Shown: piece by piece, positions 34,963-46,300 of the stretch
Numbering within the stretch: position 1 is the stretch's first letter
Layout: each line of letters starts with the position of its first letter
Source: HK1 sp965220535
GTDB lineage: Bacteria; Pseudomonadota; Gammaproteobacteria; HK1
Assembly: GCA_965220535.1 (NCBI GenBank)
Contig: OZ244833.1
Coordinates: forward strand, 1,550,001 to 1,614,000
Reading direction: 5' to 3'
DNA length: 64,000 nt
Translations under genes and position numbers: made by a program
The notes under the pieces: generated by a model
The model's database searches: none
What the model was told of the DNA's origin: nothing
The model's input: only the letters and a program-made list of their open reading frames with translations

Positions 34963-35300
34963 ATCTCGGGTGCCTTCGGGCACCCTCAGGCACCCCTCAC
35001 CTCCTGACCTGACCGCTCGGACGCCGCATCGCCGACTTGAATCTCGGGTGCCTTCGGGCACCCCTCACCTCCTGACCTGACCGCTCGGACGCCGGATCGC
35101 CGACTTGAATCTCAGGTGCCCCCGGGCACCCCTCACCTCCTGACCTGACCGCTCGGACGCCGGATCGCCGACTTGAATCTCGGGTGCCTTCGGGCACCCC
35201 TCACCTCCTGACCTGACCGCTCGGACGCCGCATCGCCGACTTGAATCTCGGGTGCCCTCGGGCACCCCCTCACCTCCTGACCTGACCGCTCGGACGCCGC
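34956..35300. repeat. Five 68-bp hairpin repeats between convergent genes
   Basis: GACTTGAATCTC begins units at 34956, 35034, 35102, 35170 and 35238; four of the intervals are 78, 68, 68 and 68 bases. Each unit contains the inverted repeat GGGTGCC-TTC-GGGCACCC (hairpin) followed by CTCACCTCCTGACCTGACCG. There is no T-run after the hairpin on either strand, so these are not classical intrinsic terminators. The first unit covers the recD stop and the last codes for the end of the wbpM-like protein. Confidence 0.9.
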
Positions 35301-37186
35301 AGGAAATCGAAGGGGAGGACCCGCGCATCCTTGGCGCCGTCGCTGAAATCCGAGGCCAACAGGGCCAGCAGGCGGCGCATCTCCGATTCATCGAGTTTTT
35401 GCCAAGCGAAACGCAAATCATCGATCCCTTTTTCGAAGAGGGCGACATCGCAGGGTCGAAGGCGCGCCAGCAGAAGTTTGTCGTGCTGCGTTTGCATGGG
35501 GTTCTCTTCGGGATGGAAGAGTTCCTCGATCAACTTCTCTCCCGCCCGCAGTCCGATGAACTCGATCGGCACCCCCTCGCCCGGCACCTTCCCCGAAAGC
35601 CAGATCATCTGCTCCGCCAAATAACGAATCTTCACCGGCTCGCCCATATCGAGCACGAAGACCTCGCCGCCTTCCCCGACCGAGCCCGCTTCCATCACCA
35701 GCTGACAGGCCTCCGCGATGGTCATGAAGTAGCGCTCGATCTCGGGGTGGGTGACGGTGACCGGCCCCCCTTGTTCGATCTGACTGCGAAAAAGCGATAC
35801 CACGCTGCCGGCGGAGCCGAGCACGTTGCCGAAACGAATGGTGATGAAGCGTGTGGGCGAGCCGGTCGTGCGCGCCAGATCGGCGCAGATCCGCTCCGCG
35901 ACGTATTTGCTCGCACCCATGATATTGGCGGGGTTGACCGCTTTGTCGGTCGAGATCAACACGAATTTTCCCACCCGCGCCGCCGCCGCCGCCTTGGCGA
36001 CGCATTCGGTGCCGAAGACATTGACGCGGATCGCCTCGCGCACCTCGCGTTCGAGCATCGGCACATGCTTGTAGGCCGCGGCATGAAAAACGATATCCGG
36101 GCTGCGCTCGGTGAAGGTGTGTCGCACCGCCCTTTCGTCGCAGATATCCCCCAAGATGATATCGAGGTCCAAGCGCGGGAAGCGCTCGCGCAAGTCGCGC
36201 TCGATCGTATAGAGGTTGTATTCGCTGTGATCGAGGACCATCAGGCGGCGCGGTCCGAAGCCGGCGATCTGCCGACAAAGTTCGGATCCGATCGAGCCGC
36301 CGCCGCCGGTAACCGCGATGACCCGCCCGGAAATGCCGCGTTCGATCGAGCCTCGATCCAGCGATATCGGGGGCCGGCTGAGCAGATCCTCGATCGATAT
36401 CGAGCGCAGCCCCGAAACCGCCACCCCGCTGCCGGGCATATCGTGCATCCGCGGCAGGGTGCGAATGGCAACGCCCGCTTTCTCGCAAAAACCGACTATC
36501 CGCCGGATCTGCGCGGTGGTGGCCGAGGGCAAGGCCAGCAACACGATCTCGGCGCCGGTGCGATCCGCGAATTCCGGAATCCGATCGCCCCCGCCGAGCA
36601 CCCGCACGCCGTGGATCTCGCGCCCCCGCTTGCCCGGATTGTCATCCACGATGCCGACGGGAAAGCAGCCGTAGGAGGGGTCGCGCAGCAGATCTTGAAC
36701 CAGCATCTCGCCCGCGGCCCCGGCGCCGACCACCAAGGCCTTGCGAGAATCGATCTCTTGCAGGTAGTGCTCCTTGATCCAACGGTAGAGCAGGCGCGGG
36801 CCGCTGATCATCAAGATCAAGAGCAAGCCGTAGAGGGGGAAAATCGAGCGCGGCACCAAATTCATGCGATTGATCAGAAAAAGGGCGGCCACGCCCGCGA
36901 AAACGCCAAAGAGCGTCGCCTTGAAAATACGACTCAAATCGGACAGGGAAATAAAGCGCCACATCCCCCGATAAAGACCGACATGGAGGAAGGCGACCCC
37001 TTGCAACAGGGCCATCGCCGGCAACGCCGACAGCGCTTGGTTCATATACTCCGGTGGAATCGAAAGATCGAAACGAATCCACCAAGCGCCGATCCAAGCA
37101 AGCGCGATCATCGCCAGATCGTGCACGAATACCAAGGTCGCGCGGCTTTTGAAGCGCACCGGCAATCGTTCGAGAATCGGAATCAC
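35270..37186 (-). CDS. Membrane-anchored UDP-sugar 4,6-dehydratase (WbpM/FlaA1-CapD family)
   Basis: 638 residues starting at GTG 37186, with AAGGAG just upstream and a GTGA overlap with the stop of the glycosyltransferase gene. Four membrane helices (VFVHDLAMIALAWIGAWWI and others) are followed by a first Rossmann domain (VVGAGAAGEML) and a second, catalytic one (AVTGGGGSIGSELC at about 291-304). The active-site region shows ISTDKAVNP and IMGASKYVAE, with Met where most SDR enzymes have Tyr, as in the WbpM/FlaA1 group. The enzymes make 4-keto-6-deoxy UDP-sugars for O-antigen or glycan synthesis. The last seven residues (RPSGQVRR) are encoded by the 68-base repeat, so the C-terminus has been altered. 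Confidence 0.92.
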   Translation of the reverse strand: MIPILERLPVRFKSRATLVFVHDLAMIALAWIGAWWIRFDLSIPPEYMNQALSALPAMALLQGVAFLHVGLYRGMWRFISLSDLSRIFKATLFGVFAGVAALFLINRMNLVPRSIFPLYGLLLILMISGPRLLYRWIKEHYLQEIDSRKALVVGAGAAGEMLVQDLLRDPSYGCFPVGIVDDNPGKRGREIHGVRVLGGGDRIPEFADRTGAEIVLLALPSATTAQIRRIVGFCEKAGVAIRTLPRMHDMPGSGVAVSGLRSISIEDLLSRPPISLDRGSIERGISGRVIAVTGGGGSIGSELCRQIAGFGPRRLMVLDHSEYNLYTIERDLRERFPRLDLDIILGDICDERAVRHTFTERSPDIVFHAAAYKHVPMLEREVREAIRVNVFGTECVAKAAAAARVGKFVLISTDKAVNPANIMGASKYVAERICADLARTTGSPTRFITIRFGNVLGSAGSVVSLFRSQIEQGGPVTVTHPEIERYFMTIAEACQLVMEAGSVGEGGEVFVLDMGEPVKIRYLAEQMIWLSGKVPGEGVPIEFIGLRAGEKLIEELFHPEENPMQTQHDKLLLARLRPCDVALFEKGIDDLRFAWQKLDESEMRRLLALLASDFSDGAKDARVLPFDFLRRPSGQVRR

Positions 37187-38253
37187 CTTCTCCTTCGCTC
37201 CTGTCGGTCGATCGTGCGGGCAACGAGGGTATAGGCAATCGCCCACGCCGCTATCAATGACCACTGCATCGTCGGATAAGCCAAAGCCAACCAAGCCGAG
37301 GCGGCGCAGCCGAGCATCAAGGCGTATTCCGTCAAGACCACCCGCCGCCGCCCGAATCCCGAAACGGTCGCCCGCTGATAATAATGCGTCAAATGCGCTT
37401 CCCAGATCCGCTCGCTACGGAGGATCCGCCGCACCAGGGTGATGGTCGCATCCACCACGAAGGGGGAAAAGACCAATATCGATATCCAAAGCGGAAAATA
37501 TCCGGCACGATCGGCACGAAGCGCCATCGCCCCTGCTACCAAGCCAAGCAAGGTGGCGCCATTATCGCCCATGAATATGCGGGCGGGGGGAAAATTGAAG
37601 GGAAGGAAACCCGCCGCCGCACATGCCATCGCCAACGCCAATCCGATGAAGGCCGGGTCTTCGAAGGGCAACGACAACCAAGCGAAGGCTCCGAAACCGA
37701 AAACGGCCATCCCGGCGGCGATACCGTCCATCCCGTCCATGAAGTTATAGAGATTGACGAACCAGACGATCAGCAGGGCGCTGAAAAGCCCGCCGACGAC
37801 AAGGCTCGTCCCCGCTTCGATGCCCGGCAAGACGAAATCGTCGATCCGAAAGCCGGCGGCGACCAAAGCGGCGGCCACCGCCGTTTGCACCGTCAGGCGA
37901 AGCCAGATCGGCGCTCCGCGCGCATCGTCGACGAGCGAGACGAGGCATAGAACCCCGGCGCCGGCGGCAAGCGGCGCCAACCAGGAAGAGCCCGGCGCGG
38001 CGCCTCCTGCGCCTCCATCGCCTCCCTCGAGGCCCAGCAGCGTCAACGAAATCCCGACTCCCGCTCCGGCGAGGATCGCAAGCCCGCCGGCGCGCGAGAT
38101 CGGGCGGTCGTGGAGCGAGCGCGAATTCGGATGATCCGGCAACAAACGGTTCCAGTAGCGGGCGATCGATGCCGCCACGACCAACGCCGTACAAAAAGCG
38201 CCGAGCCCGGAGACCGCCAATAGCCGCCCGTCGATCGCCGACGCTTCGATCAT
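37183..38253 (-). CDS. Polyprenyl-phosphate sugar-1-phosphate transferase (WbpL/WecA/MraY type)
   Basis: 356 residues with about ten hydrophobic helices. Family signatures are LVSLVDDARGAP, VWFVNLYNFMDGMDGIA, IFMGDNGATLLG and HLTHYYQRATVSG. These enzymes transfer a sugar-1-phosphate to undecaprenyl phosphate at the inner membrane to start O-antigen or glycan chains. The partner is the 4,6-dehydratase downstream, as in the wbpL-wbpM pair of Pseudomonas. No other O-antigen gene is adjacent, so these may act with a cluster elsewhere. A Gly/Ala-rich loop (GGDGGAGGAAPG) near residue 80 is atypical. Confidence 0.9.
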   Translation of the reverse strand: MIEASAIDGRLLAVSGLGAFCTALVVAASIARYWNRLLPDHPNSRSLHDRPISRAGGLAILAGAGVGISLTLLGLEGGDGGAGGAAPGSSWLAPLAAGAGVLCLVSLVDDARGAPIWLRLTVQTAVAAALVAAGFRIDDFVLPGIEAGTSLVVGGLFSALLIVWFVNLYNFMDGMDGIAAGMAVFGFGAFAWLSLPFEDPAFIGLALAMACAAAGFLPFNFPPARIFMGDNGATLLGLVAGAMALRADRAGYFPLWISILVFSPFVVDATITLVRRILRSERIWEAHLTHYYQRATVSGFGRRRVVLTEYALMLGCAASAWLALAYPTMQWSLIAAWAIAYTLVARTIDRQERRRR

Positions 38254-38369
38254 CGAGCCGCCTCCTCGGGCCCTCCCGGCCGCGATGCCGGCGCTTCGGC
38301 GAGGATCGCGCGCTTGGCGATATCACGCGGGATCGCAAGTTCGAAAGGCACCGGAGGACTCGGAAGGGT

Positions 38370-39872
38370 CTATGCCGCAGGGATCGCCAAGTTGACGGTT
38401 ACGCTCTTTTTCCGGGTGAAGCTCTCGAGCATCCCCTCCAGCGAGAACTCGCGGCCGATGCCGCTTTGCTTGATGCCGCCGTAGGATTGCCCCAGCAACT
38501 GACCCGCTCCTTGGTTGACCTGCACCCAACCCGCTTCCACCCGATGGGCGGTGCGCAGAGCCTGCCCGATATCCCGCGACCATACGAAGGCCGCCAAACC
38601 GTAATGGCTATCGTTGGCCATGCGCACGACATCGTCCACGTTCTCCCAGCGGATGGCGACGAGCACCGGACCGAAAATCTCCTCCCTCGCCAAACGCCAG
38701 TCGTTGGAGGCGTCGGCGAAAATGGTCGGGAGGGCGAAAAATCCCTCGCTCAAAGGACCGCTGCTCGGGGGCAAGCCGCCGGTGATCGTCCGCGCTTGGG
38801 GACGGGAAAGCCCCTCCTCGATATAGCCGCAAACGCGTTTGAACTGCTTCTCGTTGATGATCGCCCCCATATCGGTCGTCTCGTCGAGGGGGTCCCCGAT
38901 CTTCAAAGCCGAGGTCAGCTCCACGAGCCTTTCCAAAAAAGCGTCGAAAATGTCGGCATGCAAGAACAAGCGCGAACCGGCGGTGCACGATTGGCTCTGA
39001 CGGGTAAAACGCATCGCGTGAACGATACCCTCCACCGCCCAGTCCTCGTTGGCATCGGGAAAAACGATCGAAGGACTCTTGCCGCCGAGCTCGAGCGAAA
39101 CCGGAACGATGCGGCGACCGGCCTGCTGCATGATACTCTTGCCCACCTCGGTGGAGCCGGTGAACGATATCTTCGCAATCCCCGGATGGGCAACCAAGGC
39201 GGCTCCGCAATCATGGCCGTAGCCGGTCAGGATATTGAGCGTCCCCGGCGGCAGTTCCTCGGCGCATAAACCGGCGAGCATCAACACCCCCAAAGGCGCG
39301 TCCTCGGCGGCCTTCAAGACCACCGTATTCCCGGCACACAAAGCGGGGGCGATCTTGAGCGCCGCCAACATCACCGGGGCGTTCCAAGGAACGATCGCTC
39401 CGACCACCCCGATCGCTTCGCGCCGCGAATAGCTCAAAAGACTCTCGCTCAGGGGCAGGGTTTCCCCCTTGAGCTCGCAGGCCAAACCGCCGAAATAGCG
39501 AAAGACGTCGGCGGTCAATGCCGCCTCCCCTCGGGCTTGGGTACGAAGCGCGTTACCGGTTTCCGAGGCGATCGTACGGGCAAGACTCTCGGTGCATTCC
39601 TCGATGCGCTCGGCGATCTTGAGCAGCATGCGGCCCCGTTGCCGAGGCGGCGTATCGCGCCAACCGGCAAAGGCCCGGGTGGCGGCCTCGACCGCCCGGT
39701 CCACATCCTCGGCCTCGGCCTGCGGGACATGCGCGATGACGCGACGATTGGCGGGGCTCGAAACCGCGATGGTCCGACCGCTTGCGCTCTCGCTTCGCTG
39801 CCCGTCGAGAAGCATCCGGGTTTGGTCCGACAGTGTCGTTTCTTGCGTCGATTCTTGCATGATTCCTTGCAT
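38370..39872 (-). CDS. NAD(P)-dependent aldehyde dehydrogenase
   Basis: 500 residues from ATG 39872 (AAGGA five bases upstream); a second ATG four codons on also has AAGGA. The family active-site Cys is in QSQSCTAGSR and the Glu in VSLELGGKSPSIVF; VVGAIVPWNAPVM and the FTGSTEVGKSI nucleotide-binding region are present, as is EEIFGPVL near the C-terminus. It oxidises aldehydes to acids; the pattern fits betaine-aldehyde/phenylacetaldehyde-type members but the substrate is open. It stands alone between the sugar genes and a divergent giant protein gene. The start codons are preceded by a CAAGGAACAATG iteration. Confidence 0.92.
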   Translation of the reverse strand: MQGIMQESTQETTLSDQTRMLLDGQRSESASGRTIAVSSPANRRVIAHVPQAEAEDVDRAVEAATRAFAGWRDTPPRQRGRMLLKIAERIEECTESLARTIASETGNALRTQARGEAALTADVFRYFGGLACELKGETLPLSESLLSYSRREAIGVVGAIVPWNAPVMLAALKIAPALCAGNTVVLKAAEDAPLGVLMLAGLCAEELPPGTLNILTGYGHDCGAALVAHPGIAKISFTGSTEVGKSIMQQAGRRIVPVSLELGGKSPSIVFPDANEDWAVEGIVHAMRFTRQSQSCTAGSRLFLHADIFDAFLERLVELTSALKIGDPLDETTDMGAIINEKQFKRVCGYIEEGLSRPQARTITGGLPPSSGPLSEGFFALPTIFADASNDWRLAREEIFGPVLVAIRWENVDDVVRMANDSHYGLAAFVWSRDIGQALRTAHRVEAGWVQVNQGAGQLLGQSYGGIKQSGIGREFSLEGMLESFTRKKSVTVNLAIPAA

Positions 39873-40395
39873 TGTTCCTTGCCTTTGCCTCGGAAGATGG
39901 AAATGAAATGGCAACGCGGGCCCGATGTGGCCATCGGATCGACATGCCATGATCGTATTCGAGAGCCTTGACTCGACTTGACTCGACTCGACTTGCCGCT
40001 TGCCCGCGGCCGCCGGGATCGGGGTCCGGCGGGCGATTTTGACACGATGCCCGTCGATGCGTCGCTTTCGCCGCCGCGCTTTCGATTCCTCGTGACGATC
40101 CCTCGAGACGATCGTCGAAGAAGACGATGCCGCCGAATGCCGGGGGCGGCGCAAAAGCGCCGAGCCGTCGACGCATGGGCAAAGACACCCTCGAAACTCG
40201 AGCGCCGGGAAGCGAGGGCAGCGGTCGACCATCGCGAGGAGCGACGAAGCGGGCTTCGAAAAAAGAGCGACGACACTCTTGCGAAAACGACAGACCGAAA
40301 CGAGGGGAATATCTCGGCGCCGGATCGATCATCGCATCTTTATCCGAAAATACCCGTCTCGGATAAAATCGATAGCCCATCGGGAGAATTTTGCA
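39873..40395. other. Divergent spacer upstream of giant protein gene
   Basis: 523 bases with no convincing gene. ACTCGACTTG is iterated near 39968-39995. The 3' end holds the inverted repeat at 40339 and the ribosome site for the giant gene. Promoters for the aldehyde dehydrogenase and giant protein must lie here. Confidence 0.45.
40339..40367. promoter_or_regulatory. Perfect 9-bp inverted repeat upstream of giant gene (candidate operator)
   Basis: TTTATCCGA and TCGGATAAA are exact complements separated by 11 bases, so their centres are 20 bases apart, about two helical turns. The site ends 29 bases before ATG 40396, which fits a repressor operator or a leader-RNA hairpin. It has no T-run. 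Confidence 0.55.
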
Positions 40396-43300
40396 ATGAT
40401 GCGCTTCCATCCCTCGGTACTCGGCTTGGCCGCTTACGGCATCCTCCTTGGCTGCTCGTTATCGGCGCTCGTCCTCCCAAGAGCGTCGATGGCGCAAACG
40501 ACTCCGGCTCATACCTGCGTCGCCCAAGAACGCGCCGTCGGAGGGATCATCAAGCTCAGCAACGATGACTGCGACTATGAGGTGGATTTGGTCGGCCGTC
40601 GAACCGATGGCGATGACTGCACCGATGTGAGTGAATCCCTTGCCGTCGGAGAGGATTGGAGTACGAATGCCGACGCGCTGCCCGCGAAAATCTGCATCGA
40701 ATACTCCCGATTATCACGGCAAAACAAAGCGGGCTACCAAGCCTGCAGCTCCATCTCCGACAGCCTCATGGATTGCGGGACGAATAAAAGCGGCATCATC
40801 GTCGTCGTCCCGCTGGCGCTGGCGCAAACCAGATTCGTCCTTTCCGACGTCCCGCTCGAGTTCGACGAAGGCGGATCGAAAATCTTCAAAGTCAAACTCG
40901 ATAGCCAGCCCTTTGCCGATACCGCCGTTACGCTTGCGAAGACCAATCCCGATATCACGCTCTCCCCGACGACGCTGACCTTCACCACCTCGAACTGGAG
41001 CACGCAACAAAACGTCAGCGTCAGCGCCATCAGGGACGAGGACTCGGTGGACGATAGCGATACCATCACCTTGTCCACCGCCGACGGCTTCATTCCCTTC
41101 GTGACGGTAGCGGTCGACGTAGACGATCTCGATATCACCCCCACCGGCAATATGGTTGTGTCCGCCACGTCGCTCGCCCTTGTCGAGGATCGCTCGCAAA
41201 ACTTCACCATCCGTCTCGATACCCGACCGGATGCGAATGTCTTCGTGGCGCTGTCGAGCACCAACTTCAAGATCATCCTTCCCTCGAAGCTGACTTTCAC
41301 CACCTCGAACTGGATGCAAGATCAAACCGTCAACGTCGGCGCAAGGCCGGATGCCGACAGCGCCGACGAAAGCGGAACCATCACCTTGGCCGCCTCCGGC
41401 GGGATCGTGGCGCCGAATGCGACGATCGCCGTCAGCATCGAGGACGACAATACGAACACCAAAGCGGCACATGTCTGTATCAATACACTTACAGTCGGCA
41501 GCGGCAGATACATCGGCAATACTGGCCTCGAAAATGGGAATACGATATATCCATGCGGCCGCCACCGACAATTGAAAGCATCCGGCTATAGAACCAGATA
41601 CATCCGTAACCAGAGAAGCTGTGCCCCCTTCAATATTGACAGCTTGGAACCCGGCCTTTACTACACGTTTGACCTCCCTTCGAAGGTATGCGTCGAAGAC
41701 AAAGACGACCTGACACAGACCGCCATCGGTTATCGAGGTTGCGATTCCGTGTCGATCACGGATTGCGGCAATGGTTTTGATATCGTCAAACCGCTTCCGC
41801 GTGGCACGCTCGTGTTGAGTCTCACCGGAACGCTCACCATCAACGAAGGGGATACCGGCACGCTCGGAGTCAGACTCGGGGTTGAACCGCTCGGAGTCAG
41901 ACTCGGAAATGATAATGAAAAGATCGGGGATATCACTGTCACGCTGTCGAATACCAACTCCGATATCACCCTTTCCAAGAGCTCGTTGACCTTCACCAAC
42001 TCGAACTGGAAAACGGTACAAAACGTCACCGTCACCACGGTGCGAGACAACGATACGAGCGACGCTTCGGACACCATCACCTTGGTTGCCAGCAGCGGGA
42101 TCTCCGCACCGAATGCGACCTTGGCGGTCACCGTCAACGACACCACGCCGAAGGCGGGGACGATCGTGACGAACCCTGCGGGAACGCTGACCATCGACGA
42201 GGGCAAAACCGAAACCTTCGGCGTTACTCTCGGGGTCGAGCCGCAATCGGACGTCACCGTGACGCTCGCCAAGACCAACGACGAAGTCACCCTTTCGAAG
42301 AGCTCGCTGACCTTCACCGATGCGAACTGGAACCGGGCGCAAAATATCAGCGTCACCACGGTTTCGGACAACGACACCGACGACGATTCGGATACCGTCA
42401 CTTTATCCGCCACCGGCGGCATCGTCGCCTCGGATACGACCTTGGCGATCGTCGTCAACGACACCACCCCGACGGGGACGATCGTGACGGACCCCGCGGG
42501 AACCCTGACCATCGACGAGGGCGAAACCGAAACCTTCGGCGTCACCCTCGGGGTGAAGCCGCAATCGGACGTCACCGTGACGCTCGCCAAGACCAACGAC
42601 GAGGTCACTTTGTCGAAGACTTCGCTGACCTTCACCGATTCGAACTGGAATATGGCGCAAAATATCAGCGTCACCACGGTTTCGGACAACGACACCGACG
42701 ACGATTCGGATACCGTCACTTTATCCGCCACCGGCGGCCTCATCGCCCCGAATACGACCTTGGCGATCGTCGTCGACGACACCACCCCGACGGGGAAGAT
42801 CGTGACAAACCCCGCGGGGACGCTTACCATCGAAGAGGGAGAAACCGAAACCTTCGGCGTCACCCTCGAGGTCAAGCCGCAATCGGACGTCACCGTGACG
42901 CTCGCCAAGACCAACGCCGAAGTCACCCTTTCGAAGACTTCGCTGACCTTCACCGATACGAACTGGAATGAGGCGCAAAACGTAAGCGTCGGCACGGTTT
43001 CGGACCTCGATACCGACGACGATTCGGATACCGTCACTTTGTCCGCCACCGGCGGCCTCATCGCCCCGAATACGACCTTGGCGATCGTCGTCGACGACAC
43101 CACCCCGACGGGGAAGATCGTGACAAACCCCGCGGGGACGCTTACCATCGAAGAGGGAGAAACCGAAACCTTCGGCGTCACCCTCGAGGTCAAGCCGCAA
43201 TCGGACGTCACCGTGACGCTCGCCAAGACCAACGCCGAGGTCACCCTTTCGAAGACTTCGCTGACCTTCACCGATACGAACTGGAATGAGGCGCAAAACG

Positions 43301-46300
43301 TAAGCGTCGGCACGGTTTCGGACCTCGATACCGACGACGATTCGGATACCGTCACTTTATCCGCCACCGGCGGCCTCATCGCCCCGAATACGACCTTGGC
43401 GATCGTCATCGATGACACCACCCCGACGGGGAGGATCATCACGAGCCCGGCGGGAACCCTGACCATCGAAGAGGGCGAAACCGGAACCTTCGGCGTCACC
43501 CTCGAGGTCAAGCCGCAATCGGACGTCACCGTGACGCTCGCCAAGACCAACGCCGAGGTCACTTTGTCGAAGACCTCGCTGACCTTCACCGATTCGAACT
43601 GGAATGAGGCGCAAAACGTAAGCGTCGGCACGGTTTCGGACCTCGATACCGACGACGATTCGGATACCGTGACCTTGTCCGCCACCGGCGGCATCATCGC
43701 CTCGGATACGACCTTGGCGATCGTCATCGATGACACCACCCCGACGGGGAAGATCTTGACGAGCCCCGCGGGAACCCTGACCATCGAAGAGGGCGAAACC
43801 GGAACCTTCGGCGTCACCCTCGAGGTCAAGCCGCAATCGGACGTCACCGTGACGCTCGCCAAGACCAACGCCGAGGTCACCCTTTCGAAGACCTCGCTGA
43901 CCTTCACCGACAAGAACTGGAATGAGGCGCAAAACGTCAGCGTCGGCACGGTATTGGACGGCGATACCGACGACGATTCGGATACCGTGACCTTGTCCGC
44001 CACCGGCGGCATCATCGCCTCGGATACGACCCTGGCGATCGTCATCGATGACACCACCCCGACGGGGAGGATCTTGACGAGCCCCGCGGGAACGCTGACC
44101 ATCGAAGAGGGCGAAACCGGAATCTTCGGCGTCACCCTCGAGGTCAAGCCGCAAAGGAACGTAAGCGTAACGCTCACCAAGACCAACGCCGAGATCACTT
44201 TGTCGAAGACCTCGCTGGCCTTCAACGATACGAACTGGAACCGGGCGCAAAATATCAGCGTCCGCACGGTTTCGGACAACGACACCGACGACGACTCGGA
44301 TACCGTGACCTTGTCCGCCACCGGCGGCATCATCGCCCCGGATACGACCCTGGCGATCGTCGTCGACGACACCACCCCGACGGGGAGGATCGTGACGAGC
44401 CCGTCGGGGAGGCTGACCATCAAGGAGGGCGAAACCGGGAGATTCGGCGTTCGCCTCGGGGTGAAACCGCAAACGAACGTAAGCATCACGCTTGCGAAGA
44501 CCAACCCCCGAATCACGCTTTCGAGGAGTTCGCTGACCTTCACCGATGCGAACTGGAGCCGGGCGCAAAACATCAGCGTCGTCACGGTTTCGGACAACGA
44601 CACCGACAACGATTCGGATACCGTGACCCTGTCCGCCACCGGCGGCATCGTCGCCCCGGATACGACCCTGGCGATCGTCGTCGACGACACCACCCCGACG
44701 GGGAGGATCATCACGAGCCCCACCGACCTCTTCTCGGTCAACGAAGGCGGGGCGGGGACCTTCGGCGTTCGTCTCGGGGTGCAGCCGCAATCGAATGTCA
44801 CCGTGACGCTTTCGAAGACCAACCCCGATATCACCCTCTCCGATACTTCGCTGACCTTCACCCCCTCGAACTGGAACACGGCGCAAAATGTGCTCGTCAA
44901 CGCGGATCAGGACAGCGATACGACGGACGATTTCGACACCATCACCTTGGTCGCCGACGGTGGCATCAGCGCGCCGAATACCCGGCTTAGGGTCCAAGTC
45001 AGCGATATCCCGGCAGGGGCGATCCTCGTCGCCCCCGCCGGGATCGTCACCGTCAACGAGGGCGGTTCGACATCGATCGACGTCAGACTCGGAGTCGGGG
45101 TGCAGCCGAGCGCGGATATCATCATCACGCTTTCGAAGAGCAATCCCGATATCACCCTCTCCGATAGCTCTTTGACCTTCACCCCCTCGAACTGGCAAGA
45201 AGAGCGACGCATCACCATCCTCGCGGCCCAGGACGGCGATACGGCGAACGATTCCGATACCATCGTCTTGACCGCCGCCGGCATCGACACCCCGAATACG
45301 ACGAAGGGCGTCAGCGTGATCGACGACGATCGGCTCGGCTCCTTCTCGCTCGCCCCCGCCGACCGTCTCTTCGTGGTGGAAGGACAAGAAGAGAGCTTGG
45401 GCATCGAACTCGGGGCGATGCCGAGCGTGCCCGAGATCACCGTGACGCTGACGAATGTCAACCCCGGGGTGACGCTCTTGCCGAGTTCGTTGACCTTCAC
45501 CGATTCCGATTGGTTTACGCGCCAAAGCGTCAGCGTGCGGGCGCAGAAGGACGACGATGCGAACGACGGCTCCGACACCATCACCCTGACCGCTTCCGGA
45601 GGCGGAAACTACGAGGGGCTGAGCGCCGATCTATCCGTCATCACCATCGATACCCCCGGCGAGCTCGCCATCTCCCCCGAGATCATCGAGGTGGTGGAGG
45701 GAGAGGCGGCGGTATCCTTCGAAGTCGGCCTCGAGGTCGAACCGGTCGATACCGATATCGTCGTCATATCGATGTCTTATACCAACACCGATATCACGCT
45801 CTTCCCTTCCTCCTTGGTGTTCGCGAAGAACGAATGGCGCACGCCGCAACGGGTGCAGATCGAGGCCGCCGAGGACACCAACGAAGACGATGAGGGAGAC
45901 GCCGTCACCTTGACCGCCGTCGGCGGAAACTACGACCGCACGACCGGCTCGATCACGGTGTCGATCGAGGACAACGACGACGAGGAAGAACTCGGCAACG
46001 GATTTCCCGGCGGTGTGAAAGCCTACGCCTTGGCCATCCCCCCCGATACCGCAACCGACCGCTCCCAAATGCGCATCCGATGCAAACAGGACACCGCCTG
46101 CGCCGTCTATCTCGATTGCAGCTCGCAAGACGACGGCACGGTCTTCGACGGCTGGATCCCCGAACCGATCCCGGCTTGGGGAGCGCGCCGGTTCGTGGCC
46201 GCGGATATCGTGCGTCACACCGGCGGCTCATGGTCCGGCAAGGGACGCTTGGGTTGCGCCCTGCGCAGCGAACAAGCCATCAGCGCCCAAATCTGGACGC

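Noticed and set aside
34956..35300. Possible CRISPR array (five regular repeats)
   Set aside because: Units are contiguous and there are no distinct spacers; the whole 68-base unit is repeated.
34956..35300. Five intrinsic terminators
   Set aside because: Good hairpins but no T-run follows on either strand.
41730..44900. 1056-codon open frame on the minus strand
   Set aside because: It is an exact mirror of the repeats of the giant plus-strand gene and has no start signal or domain; high GC and repeat composition keep the antisense frame open.
43357..45525. 722-codon minus-strand open frame
   Set aside because: The same antisense effect of the repeat array; translation is Arg/Asp/Gly-rich with no recognisable family.
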